64,000 bases of DNA from Actinoallomurus iriomotensis (GTDB lineage Bacteria > Actinomycetota > Actinomycetes > Streptosporangiales > Streptosporangiaceae): NCBI RefSeq assembly GCF_030269445.1, contig NZ_BSTJ01000003.1, forward strand, positions 62,001-126,000, given 5' to 3'. Within the stretch, counting starts at the first letter, position 1; every line of letters starts with the position of its first letter. Both the position numbers and the translations under genes were made by a program. The notes beneath the pieces are model-generated. The model worked only from the letters and a program-made list of their open reading frames with translations, was not told where the DNA came from and did no database searches. Positions 50,514-59,928 of this stretch are shown in pieces.

Positions 50514-51589
50514 GGCGCCGCGACGAGGCGGGCACGGCGGCGAAGGCCGTCGAGGCCCGGGGTCTCGTCAAGGTGTACGAGGGGCGCCGTGACCGGCAGG
50601 TCCGGGCGCTCGACGGCATCGACGTGTCCTCGAACCAGGGTGAGTACCTCGTGCTGCTCGGCCCCTCGGGCTGCGGCAAGACCACGCTGTTGCGCACCAT
50701 CGCGGGTCTGGAGCGGCCGACCGAGGGCGAGGTGTACATCGGCGGCCAGCTCGTCAACGGGCTGCCGCCGCGGATCCGCCGGGTCGCGATGGTCCTCCAG
50801 TCCTACGCGCTCTATCCGCACAAGACCGTCCACAGCAACATCGAGTTCCCGCTGAAGGCCGAGAACGTCCCGCGTCACCTGCGCGAGCGCAAGATCCGCT
50901 GGGCGGCCGACCTCCTCGGCATCCCGGACCTGCTCGGCCGTAGGCCCCGGCAGCTGTCCGGCGGTGAACGCCAGCGGGTCGCGCTGGCCCGTGCCCTCGT
51001 CCGAGAGCCGGCCGTCTTCCTGCTCGACGAGCCCCTGTCGGGGCTGGACGCCAAGCTGCGTGCCACCACCCGCGACGAGCTGAAACGCTTCCAGCGGCAG
51101 ATCGGCACCGCGACGATCTACGTGACGCACGACCAGGAAGAGGCGATGGGCCTCGGCGACCGGGTCGCGGTGCTGGACGCCGGGCGGCTGCGCCAGGTCG
51201 GCACGCCGCGCGACATCTACGACGAGCCGGCCGACACGTTCGTGGCGACGTTCGTCGGCTCTCCCCCGATGAACCTCGTGCAGCGCGCCAACCGGCTCGT
51301 CGGCTTCCGGCCCGAGCATCTGCTGCCGGCGGAGAACGTCGCGTACGACTCCCGCGTCACCATGCCGCTGCGGATCGAGCGCATCGAGTACCTGTCCGGC
51401 GACCGTCACGTCTACGGCACGGTGACGAAGATCGGCACGGAGACGCGTGTGATCGCGCGGCTGCCCGCGACCGTCATCACGCCGCTGGCACCCGGCGAGA
51501 CGCACGAGTTCGCGGTGCCGGGCGACCGGCTGCGCTTCTTCGACGCCGAGTACGGAATCCGTACCGCGCCGGTACGGATCGGCGGTTGA
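50510..51589 (+). CDS. MalK/UgpC-type sugar ABC transporter ATPase
   Basis: 359 aa. The Walker A is GPSGCGKTT, the signature LSGGERQRV and the Walker B VFLLDEPLSGLD, with a C-terminal regulatory MOP-like domain (about 240-359) found in sugar importers. The GTG at 50510 is chosen because a short upstream ORF ends in a GTGA overlap. Two permease genes follow, each with a 4-nt overlap. No binding-protein gene is present in the operon. Confidence 0.9.
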   Translation: MRRRDEAGTAAKAVEARGLVKVYEGRRDRQVRALDGIDVSSNQGEYLVLLGPSGCGKTTLLRTIAGLERPTEGEVYIGGQLVNGLPPRIRRVAMVLQSYALYPHKTVHSNIEFPLKAENVPRHLRERKIRWAADLLGIPDLLGRRPRQLSGGERQRVALARALVREPAVFLLDEPLSGLDAKLRATTRDELKRFQRQIGTATIYVTHDQEEAMGLGDRVAVLDAGRLRQVGTPRDIYDEPADTFVATFVGSPPMNLVQRANRLVGFRPEHLLPAENVAYDSRVTMPLRIERIEYLSGDRHVYGTVTKIGTETRVIARLPATVITPLAPGETHEFAVPGDRLRFFDAEYGIRTAPVRIGG

Positions 51590-52503
51590 GCGGCACGCGG
51601 GCGCGCGCCGGCGACCGGACGCGCCTCACCGACCGCGAGGGGTTCTTGGCCTGGGCGTTCCTGCTGCCCACGATCGTCTACCTGACCGCGCTGGTGGTGG
51701 CGCCGTTCGGGCTGACGGTGGCGTTCGCGTTCTCCCGCTCGACGAGCGACGCGCCGTCGTACCGGTTCGGTGGGCTGCGTGGCTTCCGCGCGGTGTTCGG
51801 CGACGACGTCTTCTGGCGGTCGCTGCTCGACACTCTCACCCTGACCTGCGTCTCGGTCGTTCTCGTCGTGGTCCTCGGGACGGTCCTCGCGCACGTCCTG
51901 CGCGCCGACCTCCGCTTCCGGCGCACCGTGCGCACGCTGGTCCTGCTGCCCTGGACGACGCCGGTCGCGCTGTCGGCCATCTCCTGGCGCTGGCTGCTCG
52001 GTCCGGCCGGCTCGCCCGTGGAGCGGGTGCTCCGCGGCGCCTCACTGCTGCACGGCGGCGGGTCGCCGCTCGGGCGTACGGGGCCCGCGGCGGTCGCGGT
52101 GGTGGCCGCGCACGTCTGGCGGCTGACGCCGCTCGCCGCCGTCATCGTGGCCGCCGGGCTGAACGCCGTGCCGTCCGGTGTGTGGGACGCCGCGCGTCTC
52201 GACGGGGCCGGTTTCTGGCGGCGTCTCTTCGGCGTGACGGTGCCGCTGACGCTTCCGGTGACCGCGGTGGCCGCGGTGTTCACGGCTGCCATCACGTTCG
52301 TGGACATGGCCGTGGTCCGGGTGCTGACCGGCGGCGGGCCGCACGACTCGACCCAGGTACTGCCCACGCTCGCGTACCTGCGCGGCGTCGAGGGCGGGGA
52401 CATCGGCGCCGGGGCGGCGGCGTCCCTGTTCCTGCTGCCGCTGTTCCTCGCCGGTGTGGTCGTGGCGCTCCGGGCCGTACGGCGGGCGGAGGCGATCCGG
52501 TGA
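51586..52503 (+). CDS. Sugar ABC transporter permease, first subunit (MalF-like)
   Basis: 305 aa with six membrane segments (about 22-45, 80-105, 113-132, 162-182, 214-235, 270-290) and the EAA-like loop LNAVPSGVWDAARLDGAGFW facing the ATPase. The start TTG overlaps the ATPase stop (TTGA). It would form a channel with the next gene product for a carbohydrate or polyol. Confidence 0.9.
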   Translation: MSGTRARAGDRTRLTDREGFLAWAFLLPTIVYLTALVVAPFGLTVAFAFSRSTSDAPSYRFGGLRGFRAVFGDDVFWRSLLDTLTLTCVSVVLVVVLGTVLAHVLRADLRFRRTVRTLVLLPWTTPVALSAISWRWLLGPAGSPVERVLRGASLLHGGGSPLGRTGPAAVAVVAAHVWRLTPLAAVIVAAGLNAVPSGVWDAARLDGAGFWRRLFGVTVPLTLPVTAVAAVFTAAITFVDMAVVRVLTGGGPHDSTQVLPTLAYLRGVEGGDIGAGAAASLFLLPLFLAGVVVALRAVRRAEAIR

Positions 52504-53381
52504 CCCCGGTGAACGGGCTGGCGGCGCGCACGGCGGCGCGGGAGATGCTGCGCCAGCGGCGGCTGGCGGCCGTGCGGCAGGTCGTGGTCCGCGTGACGGT
52601 CTACGCCGTCGCGGCGGTCGCCGCGCTGGTGTGCGCGGCGCCGTTCCTGTGGGGCCTGGCGACCGCGTTCGAACGCGGTACGCCCGGCGCGCGGCACCGG
52701 CCGACCACCGAGCACGTCCGCGCGCTGTTCCACTCGACGCGCTTCCCGACGTTCGTGGTGAACACCCTGGTGGTCGGCGGTCTGGTCGTGGTCGTCACGC
52801 TGGCGCTCGCGCTGCCGGCGGCGTACGCGCTGTCCCGGCTGCACCGCTCGTGGGGCGGGCGGGCCGGGCTCGCGATCCTGCTGGTCTACCTCGTGCCTCC
52901 ACCGCTGCTGTTCCTGTCTCTGTCGCGGGTGGTGGCGACGCTGGGGCTGGCCGACTCGATCTGGTCGCTCGTCCTCGTCCACCCGACCGTGACGGTCCCG
53001 GTGTCGGTCTGGCTGCTCGCGGCGTTCCTGCGCGGCGTGCCGGTCGACATCGAGGAACAGGCGATGGTCGACGGCCACAGCCGCTTCGGCGCGTTCGTCC
53101 GCGTCGTGGCGCCGCAGGTGCTGCCGGGGATCGCGGCCGTCGTGGTCCTCACCTTCACGCTGGCCGCCGGGGAGTTCACCTACGCGCTGACGTTCATCTG
53201 GTCGGACGCGAGCATGCCGGTGAGCACCGGGCTGCCGGCGCGGCTCGGCGGCGGCGACCCGATGCTGTGGCGGTCGGTGCAGAGCGGCGCGGTCTTCGTG
53301 GCCGTACCGCTCGCCATCGCGTGCGGCCTGTTCCTCGACCGGTTCGTCTCCGTCCTCGCGCAGGGCGCGCACCGGGACTGA
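52500..53381 (+). CDS. Sugar ABC transporter permease, second subunit (MalG-like)
   Basis: 293 aa with about six membrane segments and the EAA loop VDIEEQAMVDGHSRFGAFVR. The GTG at 52500 overlaps the previous stop (GTGA). The substrate is probably a sugar or glycerol-phosphate-like compound, since the ATPase is MalK-like. The solute-binding protein must be encoded elsewhere or is missing. The 3' end is 20 nt from the convergent NCS1 permease gene. Confidence 0.9.
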   Translation: MTPVNGLAARTAAREMLRQRRLAAVRQVVVRVTVYAVAAVAALVCAAPFLWGLATAFERGTPGARHRPTTEHVRALFHSTRFPTFVVNTLVVGGLVVVVTLALALPAAYALSRLHRSWGGRAGLAILLVYLVPPPLLFLSLSRVVATLGLADSIWSLVLVHPTVTVPVSVWLLAAFLRGVPVDIEEQAMVDGHSRFGAFVRVVAPQVLPGIAAVVVLTFTLAAGEFTYALTFIWSDASMPVSTGLPARLGGGDPMLWRSVQSGAVFVAVPLAIACGLFLDRFVSVLAQGAHRD

Positions 53382-53400
53382 CGGCCGCCGCTCGGCCCGG

Positions 53401-54828
53401 TCAGGTCTCCGCCCCGCGCGGGCTCGCGTCGGCGACCCGGCGGGCCACCGGGGCCATCCACACGTAGTACAGGGCCGAGGCGACGATCAGGCCGATGATC
53501 CAGGAGATGTCGGCGCCGCCGAGGTGCTTCACGAACGGCCCGGTGAAGAACGTCGAACTGACGAATGGGACCTCGACCAGGACGCCGATCACGTACGCAC
53601 CGATGGTGCGCCAGTTGAACCCGCCGTACACGCCGTCGGGCCGGAAGATCGCGTCGATGTCGTACCGCTCCTTGCGGACGAAGTAGAAGTCGATCAGGTT
53701 GATCGCCGTCCACGGGATGAGGAAGTACGCCAGGAACAGGATGAAGTTCTCGAAGTTGTGCAGGAAGTCCGCGCTCGCGGCCAGCGCGACGACCGTGCCC
53801 ACGACGGCGGCGAGCAGCACGAAGACCAGCCGCACGCCGGCGTTCATCCGCATCGGGCGCAGCGCGGTCAGCGTGGTGGTCGCCGACATGAACATGCCGT
53901 AGAGGTTCAGCACGTTCACCGCGACGATGCCGAGCACGATGATCAGTGAGAACGCCCAGTGCGGCTCGGCGAGGCCGACGACGAACGACACGGAGCCGCC
54001 CTCGAAGGACTTGGCCGCCACCGCGGCGCAGACGCTGCCGAACGCCATCATCCAGACGGTGCCGAGCACGCTCCCGCCGTAGGTCCACCAGAACGCCGCC
54101 CGGACCGACGTGTCCTCCGGCAGGTAACGGGAGTAGTCGGCGACGTACGGCGCGTAGGTGATCTGCCAGGTCGCGGCGATCGCCACCACGAGCAGGAACG
54201 TGCCCGCGCCGACGTGCCCGGAGTGCCAGACCCGGCCCACGTGGTGCCCGGTCAGCAGGTGGTACGTCAGGTAGAGGAAGCCCACCGCGGCGATGAGGCT
54301 GACCCACTGCTCGTACTGGTGGATCAGCCGGTACCCGTAGGCGGCGAGCACCGTGCACACCGCCGACACGACGATCGTGGCGGGCGTCCGGCCGATCCCC
54401 CACCAGTCGGCCAGCGCCGCGCCGCCCAGCACCGCGCTGGTGGCGAAGAAGCCGACGTACATGAGGACGACGAGCAGCAGCGGCAGGATCGCCCCGTAGA
54501 ACCCGAACTGCGCGCGGCTCTGGATCATCTGCGGGATGCCGAGCTTCGGGCCCTGGGCGGAGTGAAGGGCCATGAAGATCGCGCCGAGCAGGTTGCCGAC
54601 GACCAGGGCGACGAGCGCCCAGGGCAGCGGGAGGCCGAGCACCACGCCGAGCGCTCCCGTCACCGCGGTGGTGACCTGCATGTTCGCGCCGAACCACACG
54701 GTGAACAGCCTCCACACCGACCCATGCCGCTCTTCGGGCGGCACGAAGTCGATCGACCGCTGCTCGACCCCGAGGGCCGCACCCTGTCCGGCACTCTGGG
54801 TACCGCCGCCGACCTGCTGTTTCGTCAT
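53401..54828 (-). CDS. NCS1-family permease (purine/cytosine type)
   Basis: 475 aa with about 12 membrane segments and the NCS1 phrases TVWFGANMQVTTAVTGAL, QMIQSRAQFGFYGAILPLLL and WTAINLIDFYFVRKERYDID. The family takes up nucleobases, allantoin or related compounds with H+ or Na+. The ATG at 54828 starts MTKQQVGGGTQ, with GAGAG 8 nt upstream. No catabolic gene lies next to it, so the substrate is open. Confidence 0.9.
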   Translation of the reverse strand: MTKQQVGGGTQSAGQGAALGVEQRSIDFVPPEERHGSVWRLFTVWFGANMQVTTAVTGALGVVLGLPLPWALVALVVGNLLGAIFMALHSAQGPKLGIPQMIQSRAQFGFYGAILPLLLVVLMYVGFFATSAVLGGAALADWWGIGRTPATIVVSAVCTVLAAYGYRLIHQYEQWVSLIAAVGFLYLTYHLLTGHHVGRVWHSGHVGAGTFLLVVAIAATWQITYAPYVADYSRYLPEDTSVRAAFWWTYGGSVLGTVWMMAFGSVCAAVAAKSFEGGSVSFVVGLAEPHWAFSLIIVLGIVAVNVLNLYGMFMSATTTLTALRPMRMNAGVRLVFVLLAAVVGTVVALAASADFLHNFENFILFLAYFLIPWTAINLIDFYFVRKERYDIDAIFRPDGVYGGFNWRTIGAYVIGVLVEVPFVSSTFFTGPFVKHLGGADISWIIGLIVASALYYVWMAPVARRVADASPRGAET

Positions 54829-54912
54829 GCGCGCACTCTCACGCTCGCATCGGGCGTCCCGCAAGAGTCGTTCCCGGCGAAATGTCTGAGATGCGAGACA
54901 ACGGCGTTCCGC

Positions 54913-55737
54913 TCACACCTCGCGCCGGTGGAAGGCGTCCAGGAGGTGCAGTTCCTCCTCGGAGAGGCGCAGCGCGCCCGCGGCCACGTTGGCGGCCAGG
55001 TGCTCGCGGTCGCCGGTGCCGGGGATGACCAGCACGTGCGGTCCGCGGTGCAGCGCCCACGCCACCCGCACCTGCGCCGCGCTCACCCCGTGCGCCCGCG
55101 CGACGGCGAGCACCTCGTCGGCGTCGGTCCCGCGCACGCCCGCCTGCCCTCCAGTGCCGGCGATCGCGTAGAACGGCACGAAGGCGACGCCCTGCTCCTC
55201 GCAGACGCGAACGAACTCGTCCTGTTCGGGGCGCACGCCGACGCCGTACATGTTCTGCACGCAGACCACCGGCGCGATGGCCCGGGCCTCGGCGAGGTGG
55301 TGCGGCCGGACGTTCGACAGGCCCAGGTGGCGGATGAGCCCGGCCTCCCGGAGCTCTGCCAGTGCGCCGAAGCGCTCGGCGATCGAGCCGGTCCCGAGGA
55401 TGCGCAGGTTGACCAGGTCGAGGTGGTCGCGGCCGAGCTGGCGCAGGTTCTCCTCGACCTGGCCGCGCAGCCGCGCGGGGCCGGCGTGGGGCAGCCAGGC
55501 GCCCGAAGGGTCGCGGCCCGGCCCCACCTTGGTGGCGATCACCAGGTCGTCCGGGTAGGGGGCCAGCGCCCGGTTGATCAGCTCGTTGGCGGAGCGCAGC
55601 GAGGAGAAGTAGAACGCGGCGGTGTCGATGTGGTTCACCCCGAGTTCGACGGCGCGGCGCAGGACCCCGATCGCCTCATCGCGGTCGCGGGGCGCGGCGT
55701 CGGCCGCGAACGCCTCTCCGGTCTGGGGCAGCCGCAT
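54913..55737 (-). CDS. Aldo/keto reductase lacking its N-terminal start (5' truncated)
   Basis: The 274 aa from the first available ATG match AKR proteins (NHIDTAAFYFSSLRSANELI, IATKVGPGRDPSG, AIAPVVCVQNMYGVGVRPEQ). The frame continues upstream as GTWALGDLRVNRIGFGAMRL, the normal first beta strand of this family, but no ATG, GTG or TTG precedes it before the junction with a truncated ArsR gene. So the native start codon has been lost. A protein made from 55737 would lack the first strand and might not fold. Confidence 0.7.
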   Translation of the reverse strand: MRLPQTGEAFAADAAPRDRDEAIGVLRRAVELGVNHIDTAAFYFSSLRSANELINRALAPYPDDLVIATKVGPGRDPSGAWLPHAGPARLRGQVEENLRQLGRDHLDLVNLRILGTGSIAERFGALAELREAGLIRHLGLSNVRPHHLAEARAIAPVVCVQNMYGVGVRPEQDEFVRVCEEQGVAFVPFYAIAGTGGQAGVRGTDADEVLAVARAHGVSAAQVRVAWALHRGPHVLVIPGTGDREHLAANVAAGALRLSEEELHLLDAFHRREV

Positions 55738-55793
55738 CGCGCCGAATCCGATCCGGTTGACCCGCAGGTCGCCGAGGGCCCAGGTCCCCGCGG

Positions 55794-56639
55794 CCGCGGC
55801 TGGCGAGCGCGGGCCTGGACCGGGGATGGCTCGCCGAGCTGATCCCGCCGCGCGGGTACGTTCCCGACTTCATCAACCCGGCGCCGGCCGGGCCGGCCCC
55901 CACCCTGGCGGACGAGCTAGCCCGGATCCAGACCGCTCCGGCCGCCCGCGTACGCGACGACCTGGACCGGCTGGGGCGCGAGCAAGGCCGTCTCGGTCCC
56001 CGGCTGAGCCGGCTGTACGCCGACCCGCCGGCCCAGCTGCCCCGGGTCGCCGAGGAGATCGAGGCCTACTGGGAGCTGGCGCTGGCCCCGTACTGGTCCC
56101 GGATCCGTTCGGTGCTCGACGCGGACGTCTTCCACCGCGCCCGCCAGGTCGCCGAGCACGGCGCGGGTCACCTCCTGGCCCATCTGCACCCCTCGGTGAG
56201 CTGGACAGAAGACGCGCTGCGGCTGGCCCGCCGGCAGCGGCCCCTGTCCCGGACCGCGGCGGGCCCGGGGCTGCTGCTGATCCCGTCGGTCTTCACCGGA
56301 CCCGACCTGTTCACCCGCGTGGCGCCGCCGGATCCGCCGCAGCTGGCCTATCCCGCGCGCGGCACCGGCACGCTGTGGCGGCCGCGGCCCGTGACCGGGA
56401 CCGCCGCTCTCGCCGCCGTACTCGGCCGGTCGCGGACCCTCCTGCTGACGGAGCTGGAGGCCCCGGCCTCCACGACGGAGCTCGCCCGGCGTACGGGCCT
56501 GTCGCCCGCCGGGGTCTCCCGGTGCCTCACGGCACTGCGCGACGCGGGCCTGGTCAGCGCCCACCGCGCCGGGCACTCGGTGCTGTACGCCCGCACCGCC
56601 GCCGCCGAGTCCCTCCTCGCGGCGCCCGGCGAGCAGTGA
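55794..56639 (+). pseudogene. ArsR-type regulator (DUF5937), N-terminal part missing
   Basis: The frame LASAGLDRGWLAELIPPRGY to the stop at 56639 matches a family of actinomycete winged-HTH regulators with an N-terminal DUF5937-like domain. The C-terminal HTH is SSTTELARR-like (STTELARRTGLSPAGVSRCL). About 55 N-terminal residues are missing. Upstream the frame soon hits a TGA at 55758. The first in-frame GTG is at 56112, giving a 175-aa remnant that still has the HTH. It abuts the AKR gene head to head at a CCGCGGCCGCGG palindrome (55788-55799). Confidence 0.7.
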
Positions 56640-56683
56640 GCCGCCGCCCGAAAGTGTCGGTGGCCGGGCGTACGGTGCGCGGC

Positions 56684-57178
56684 ATGACGACATGGGCGGA
56701 GTTCGAGGCGAAGGCACCGGAGCTCGCGGCGCTGGGCGAGGCCCGGTTCCGGGCCGGCGGGCTGGCGCTCGTCGGCACGTTGCGGGCGAACGGCTGGCCG
56801 CGCATCACCCCGGTCGAGCCCAGGTTCGTCGACGGCGAGTTGCAGCTCGGCATGATGTGGCAGTCGTTGAAGGCCCTTGACCTGCTCCGCGACCCGCGGT
56901 GCACCGTGCACAGCGCCACCTCCGACAAGGACGGCACCGAGGGCGACTTCAAGCTGTACGGCACGGCCGAGCACGTGACCGATCCCACACGCCGCGAGCG
57001 GCACTGCCAGGTGACGGAGCAGGAGATCGGCTGGCGGCCGGCCGACGACGAGTTCCACGTCTTCTCGATCCACGTGGAAGAGGTCGCGTACGCCCTCTTC
57101 GGCGGCGATGAGGACGACCCGAAGATCTATTCCTGGCGTCCGGGGGGCGACCTTCGACGGCTGCACGTACGGTCCTGA
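56684..57178 (+). CDS. Pyridoxamine 5'-phosphate oxidase-like flavin-binding protein
   Basis: 164 aa of the split-barrel flavin-binding family: LVGTLRANGWPRITPVEPRF, LGMMWQSLKALDLLRDPRC and EFHVFSIHVEEVAYALFGGD. Family members bind FMN or F420 and reduce small molecules. TACGGT lies 7 nt before the ATG at 56684, so the transcript is leaderless, and it stands close behind the ArsR remnant. Confidence 0.85.
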   Translation: MTTWAEFEAKAPELAALGEARFRAGGLALVGTLRANGWPRITPVEPRFVDGELQLGMMWQSLKALDLLRDPRCTVHSATSDKDGTEGDFKLYGTAEHVTDPTRRERHCQVTEQEIGWRPADDEFHVFSIHVEEVAYALFGGDEDDPKIYSWRPGGDLRRLHVRS

Positions 57179-57268
57179 TAGGACTGAGGTGAGCGTCCGG
57201 CCGACCGGGTCACCCGGCCCGCGTGCAGGGGGCCGGACGCGTACCAACCGCGATCCCAGGAGGTTGCC

Positions 57269-57802
57269 ATGGTCGGCAGGCCGCCCCTTCCGCACGACTT
57301 TCTCCCCCCGGTCGAGTCCTTCTCGGTGACCAGCGACGACGTCGCGGACGGCGAGCGTCTGTCCAACGCCCAGGTCTTCAACGACTGGGGCTTCAGCGGC
57401 GACAACATCTCGCCGCACCTGAGCTGGTCGGGTTTCCCGGCCGAGACCAAGAGCTTCGCCGTCACCTGCTTCGACCCCGACGCGCCGACGGGCAGCGGCT
57501 TCTGGCACTGGGTCCTGTTCGACATCCCGGCGTCGGTGACCGAGCTCCCGGCCGGCGCGGGCGGCGGCGACTTCAAGGGCCTGCCGCAGGGCGCCGTGCA
57601 CGCGCGCAACGACTACGGCAACAAGGAGTTCGGCGGCGCGGCTCCGCCTCCGGGCGCCCCGCACCGCTACGTCTTCACGGTGCACGCCCTGGACACCGAG
57701 TCCCTGGGGCTCCCCGCCGACACCGCCCCGGCGGTGGTGGGCTTCAACATCACCGCCCACAGCCTGGCCCGCGCCCAGGTCGTCCCGGAGTACGAGAGCT
57801 GA
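57269..57802 (+). CDS. YbhB/YbcL-type PEBP-family protein
   Basis: 177 aa. The PEBP motifs are present: [39 protein letters not shown] and [17 protein letters not shown]. The ligand pocket residues Asp-Pro-Asp-Ala-Pro and His are conserved. Bacterial members have no clear role. GGAGG lies 6 nt before the ATG. Two hairpins follow the stop codon. Confidence 0.9.
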   Translation: MVGRPPLPHDFLPPVESFSVTSDDVADGERLSNAQVFNDWGFSGDNISPHLSWSGFPAETKSFAVTCFDPDAPTGSGFWHWVLFDIPASVTELPAGAGGGDFKGLPQGAVHARNDYGNKEFGGAAPPPGAPHRYVFTVHALDTESLGLPADTAPAVVGFNITAHSLARAQVVPEYES

Positions 57803-57808
57803 CCCACG

Positions 57809-57838
57809 GGCGGTGTGGGCGGGCGCGCCCACACCGCC
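57809..57838 (+). terminator. Terminator hairpin after the PEBP gene
   Basis: GGCGGTGTGGGCG (57809-57821) pairs perfectly with CGCCCACACCGCC (57826-57838) around a 4-nt loop, 7 nt after the stop codon. Confidence 0.8.
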
Positions 57839-57871
57839 GTACAAGCCCGGACAGGCTCTGTCGGAGGGCAC

Positions 57872-57897
57872 CGGCCCCGGAAAGGTTTCCGGGGCCG
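57872..57897. terminator. Second, loop-less hairpin
   Basis: CGGCCCCGGAAA (57872-57883) and TTTCCGGGGCCG (57886-57897) are perfect arms separated by GG. The paired A and T runs next to the GC stem suggest a bidirectional terminator shared with the kamA-like transcript arriving from the right. Confidence 0.7.
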
Positions 57898-58153
57898 TAC
57901 CTGTTCGGCACGGCCCCGAAACCAAGCCCCGGCGGCGCACCCCCCGGGACCCATGTGACCCGCACGACCGGGTCCCCAGCCCCGTTGGTCACCTCCGGAC
58001 CCCCGGAGACGCCGGCCGTCGTCACATCTGGACCTGGGCCGCCGTTCACACACCGGCCCAGGCCATCTCATGATGGACGGCGGCGCCATCGTTCCGCTTC
58101 GCTTCCGCTATCGGTCGGGGCTCCCGATCCGATGCCGCGTGCGGTGAGACCGG

Positions 58154-59533
58154 TCAGATCGACGGACCGGTCGCTGCCACATCGTGTGCGCTGGTGTCTC
58201 CACCTGGGACGATTCCCTCGAACGGGAACCGCTCGGCGCCGAACGCCGGCCTGAGGTCCGTCAGCCACTTGGCCGCGGGATCGTACTTGGCGAAGAACGG
58301 CTTGTTGACGAACTCCGGGTCGCGGCACTGGATGAAGTGCAGCAGGAACAGCTTCTCTCCGCCGACCTCGACGACGCCGTCGACGCAGACCTTGCCCGGA
58401 GTGGCGGACATGGACGGGCCTCGGACCGTACGGCAGAGGCCGGAGACGTTCTTGTAGGCGTCACGGAACACCTCGTAGGCGCGCTCGAGCGTCACCGCGA
58501 AGTAGTCCTGCGGGCCCGTGTCCCGTTCGATGAACATGTAGTACGGCACCATGCCCATCCGGAGCTGGCGCCGCCACATGCTCTCCCAGAGCTCGGGCGA
58601 GTCGTTGATCGTACGGATCAGTGGCGCCTGCGTGCGGATGACGGCCCCGGTGTCGCGGATCCGGCGGACCGCCTCGGAGACCATCGCCGGCTCCAGCTCC
58701 CGCGGGTGCGTGAAGTGGGCCATGAACGCCAGGTTCTTGCCGGCGTTGCTCACCTGCTCGAACAGGCGGAGCGTGTCGTCGGCGTCGGGGTCGGTCACCC
58801 AGCGTTGCGGCCAGTACGCCAGGGCCTTGGTGCCGATGCGGATCGACTCGATCTGCTCGACCTCGAGAAGAGGCTCGATGTAGCGGCGCAGCACCGGCTC
58901 GCCCATGATCATCGGGTCGCCGCCGGTGAACAGGATGCTGGTGACCTCTGGGTGGCTCCCCAGGTACCGCTTGAGCCGGTCGATGTCGTCGGCCGCCATC
59001 TTCAGGTCCGGCTCGCCGACGAACTGGGCCCAGCGGAAGCAGTACGTGCAGTACGCGTGACACGTCTGGCCCTGCTTGGGGAAGAACAGCACCGTCTCGT
59101 TGTACTTGTGCTGCACACCCGGCATCGGCTCTTCGTTGAAGCTCGGGATGTTGAGCTGCAGCTGGCCCGCGGGATGGGGGTTGAGCTTCATCCGCACCTG
59201 GTGGGCCAGCGCGTCGATCTCCGCCTTGGGCGCGTCCCGCCGGATGAGGTCGGACAACCGCGTGACGTCCTCGGCGGGGAGCATGTCCTCTTGGGGGAAG
59301 ACGAGCCGATAGATCGGATCGTCCGGTGCAGCGGACCAGTCGATCAGCTCGTCGAGGACGTAGCTGTTGGTGCGGAACGGCAGAACCGTCGCGACCGCCC
59401 TGGTGCCCAGGCGCTGCTCGGCGGTCAACCCGGCGCGGGCGGTGAGCTCATCCAGGTGTTTCGCCGTGTAGGCGCGGAATCGGCGGCCGGTGGTTCGCAC
59501 AGCGGCCGGCGCCGCGTCATTGACCAAGGTCAC
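58154..59533 (-). CDS. KamA-family radical SAM aminomutase
   Basis: 459 aa. The radical SAM cluster motif is CHAYCTYCFRW (Cx3Cx2C, about 158-165), with TSILFTGGDPMIMGEP after it and the long KamA-type barrel. The family includes lysine 2,3-aminomutase, which uses PLP and a 4Fe-4S cluster. The PLP lysine could be the one in the later SATPGKVCVDGVVEVGGEK. The GTG at 59533 follows AAAGGAG with a 9-nt spacer. The exact substrate (lysine, glutamate or other) is not certain. Confidence 0.85.
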   Translation of the reverse strand: MTLVNDAAPAAVRTTGRRFRAYTAKHLDELTARAGLTAEQRLGTRAVATVLPFRTNSYVLDELIDWSAAPDDPIYRLVFPQEDMLPAEDVTRLSDLIRRDAPKAEIDALAHQVRMKLNPHPAGQLQLNIPSFNEEPMPGVQHKYNETVLFFPKQGQTCHAYCTYCFRWAQFVGEPDLKMAADDIDRLKRYLGSHPEVTSILFTGGDPMIMGEPVLRRYIEPLLEVEQIESIRIGTKALAYWPQRWVTDPDADDTLRLFEQVSNAGKNLAFMAHFTHPRELEPAMVSEAVRRIRDTGAVIRTQAPLIRTINDSPELWESMWRRQLRMGMVPYYMFIERDTGPQDYFAVTLERAYEVFRDAYKNVSGLCRTVRGPSMSATPGKVCVDGVVEVGGEKLFLLHFIQCRDPEFVNKPFFAKYDPAAKWLTDLRPAFGAERFPFEGIVPGGDTSAHDVAATGPSI

Positions 59534-59928
59534 GTGTTGTTACTCCTTTGGCATCGAGGGAAAGCGTGCGATGCGCCACATCCGCCCAGGTGGGCGTGCG
59601 GGCGCTCGCCGGCAGGTTGTTTCATCTCCTTCGAAATCGATCGACTACGGCGCCGCAGGTCGCAACGCCGCCACGCTCCCCGCCCCATTGAACCCTGAAT
59701 CTCCCGTTTCTTACGAATCTGGTACCCGTACAGGTGCTTATCGATACGCGAACACAGGGGCCACTGAATCTCTCAACGTCACAATCGACTCAAAAGTGTC
59801 AGCTCGACACGCACTGCCGGGCTCGATCCGGGTCAGCGGTCTGCGACATACTGTGTAACCCCAGTCCCGCTACGCCACGAAAGTCACTGTGCTCCCGCTC
59901 CGACACCACCGCCCCACGGGGGGCGACC
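59534..59928. other. 395-nt divergent intergenic region
   Basis: It holds the leaders of the kamA-like gene (left, minus strand) and the GH18-like gene (right, plus strand). The part from 59690 to 59860 is AT-richer and likely contains the promoters. A 31-aa minus-strand frame (59530-59625) ends in a GTGA overlap with the kamA start but has an improbable ribosome binding site. Confidence 0.4.

Larger units (their letters stand above)
57803..58153. other. 350-nt convergent intergenic region with two hairpins
   Basis: The region lies between the PEBP gene and the convergent kamA-like gene. Besides the two hairpins listed separately it holds no gene, though GC-rich open frames exist. A third weaker inverted repeat (TCCGGACCCCCGGA, 57992-58005) is visible. 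Confidence 0.5.

Noticed and set aside
59534-59928. Lysine or other riboswitch before the kamA-like gene
   Set aside because: No multi-helix junction with conserved core sequence could be recognised in the leader on either strand.
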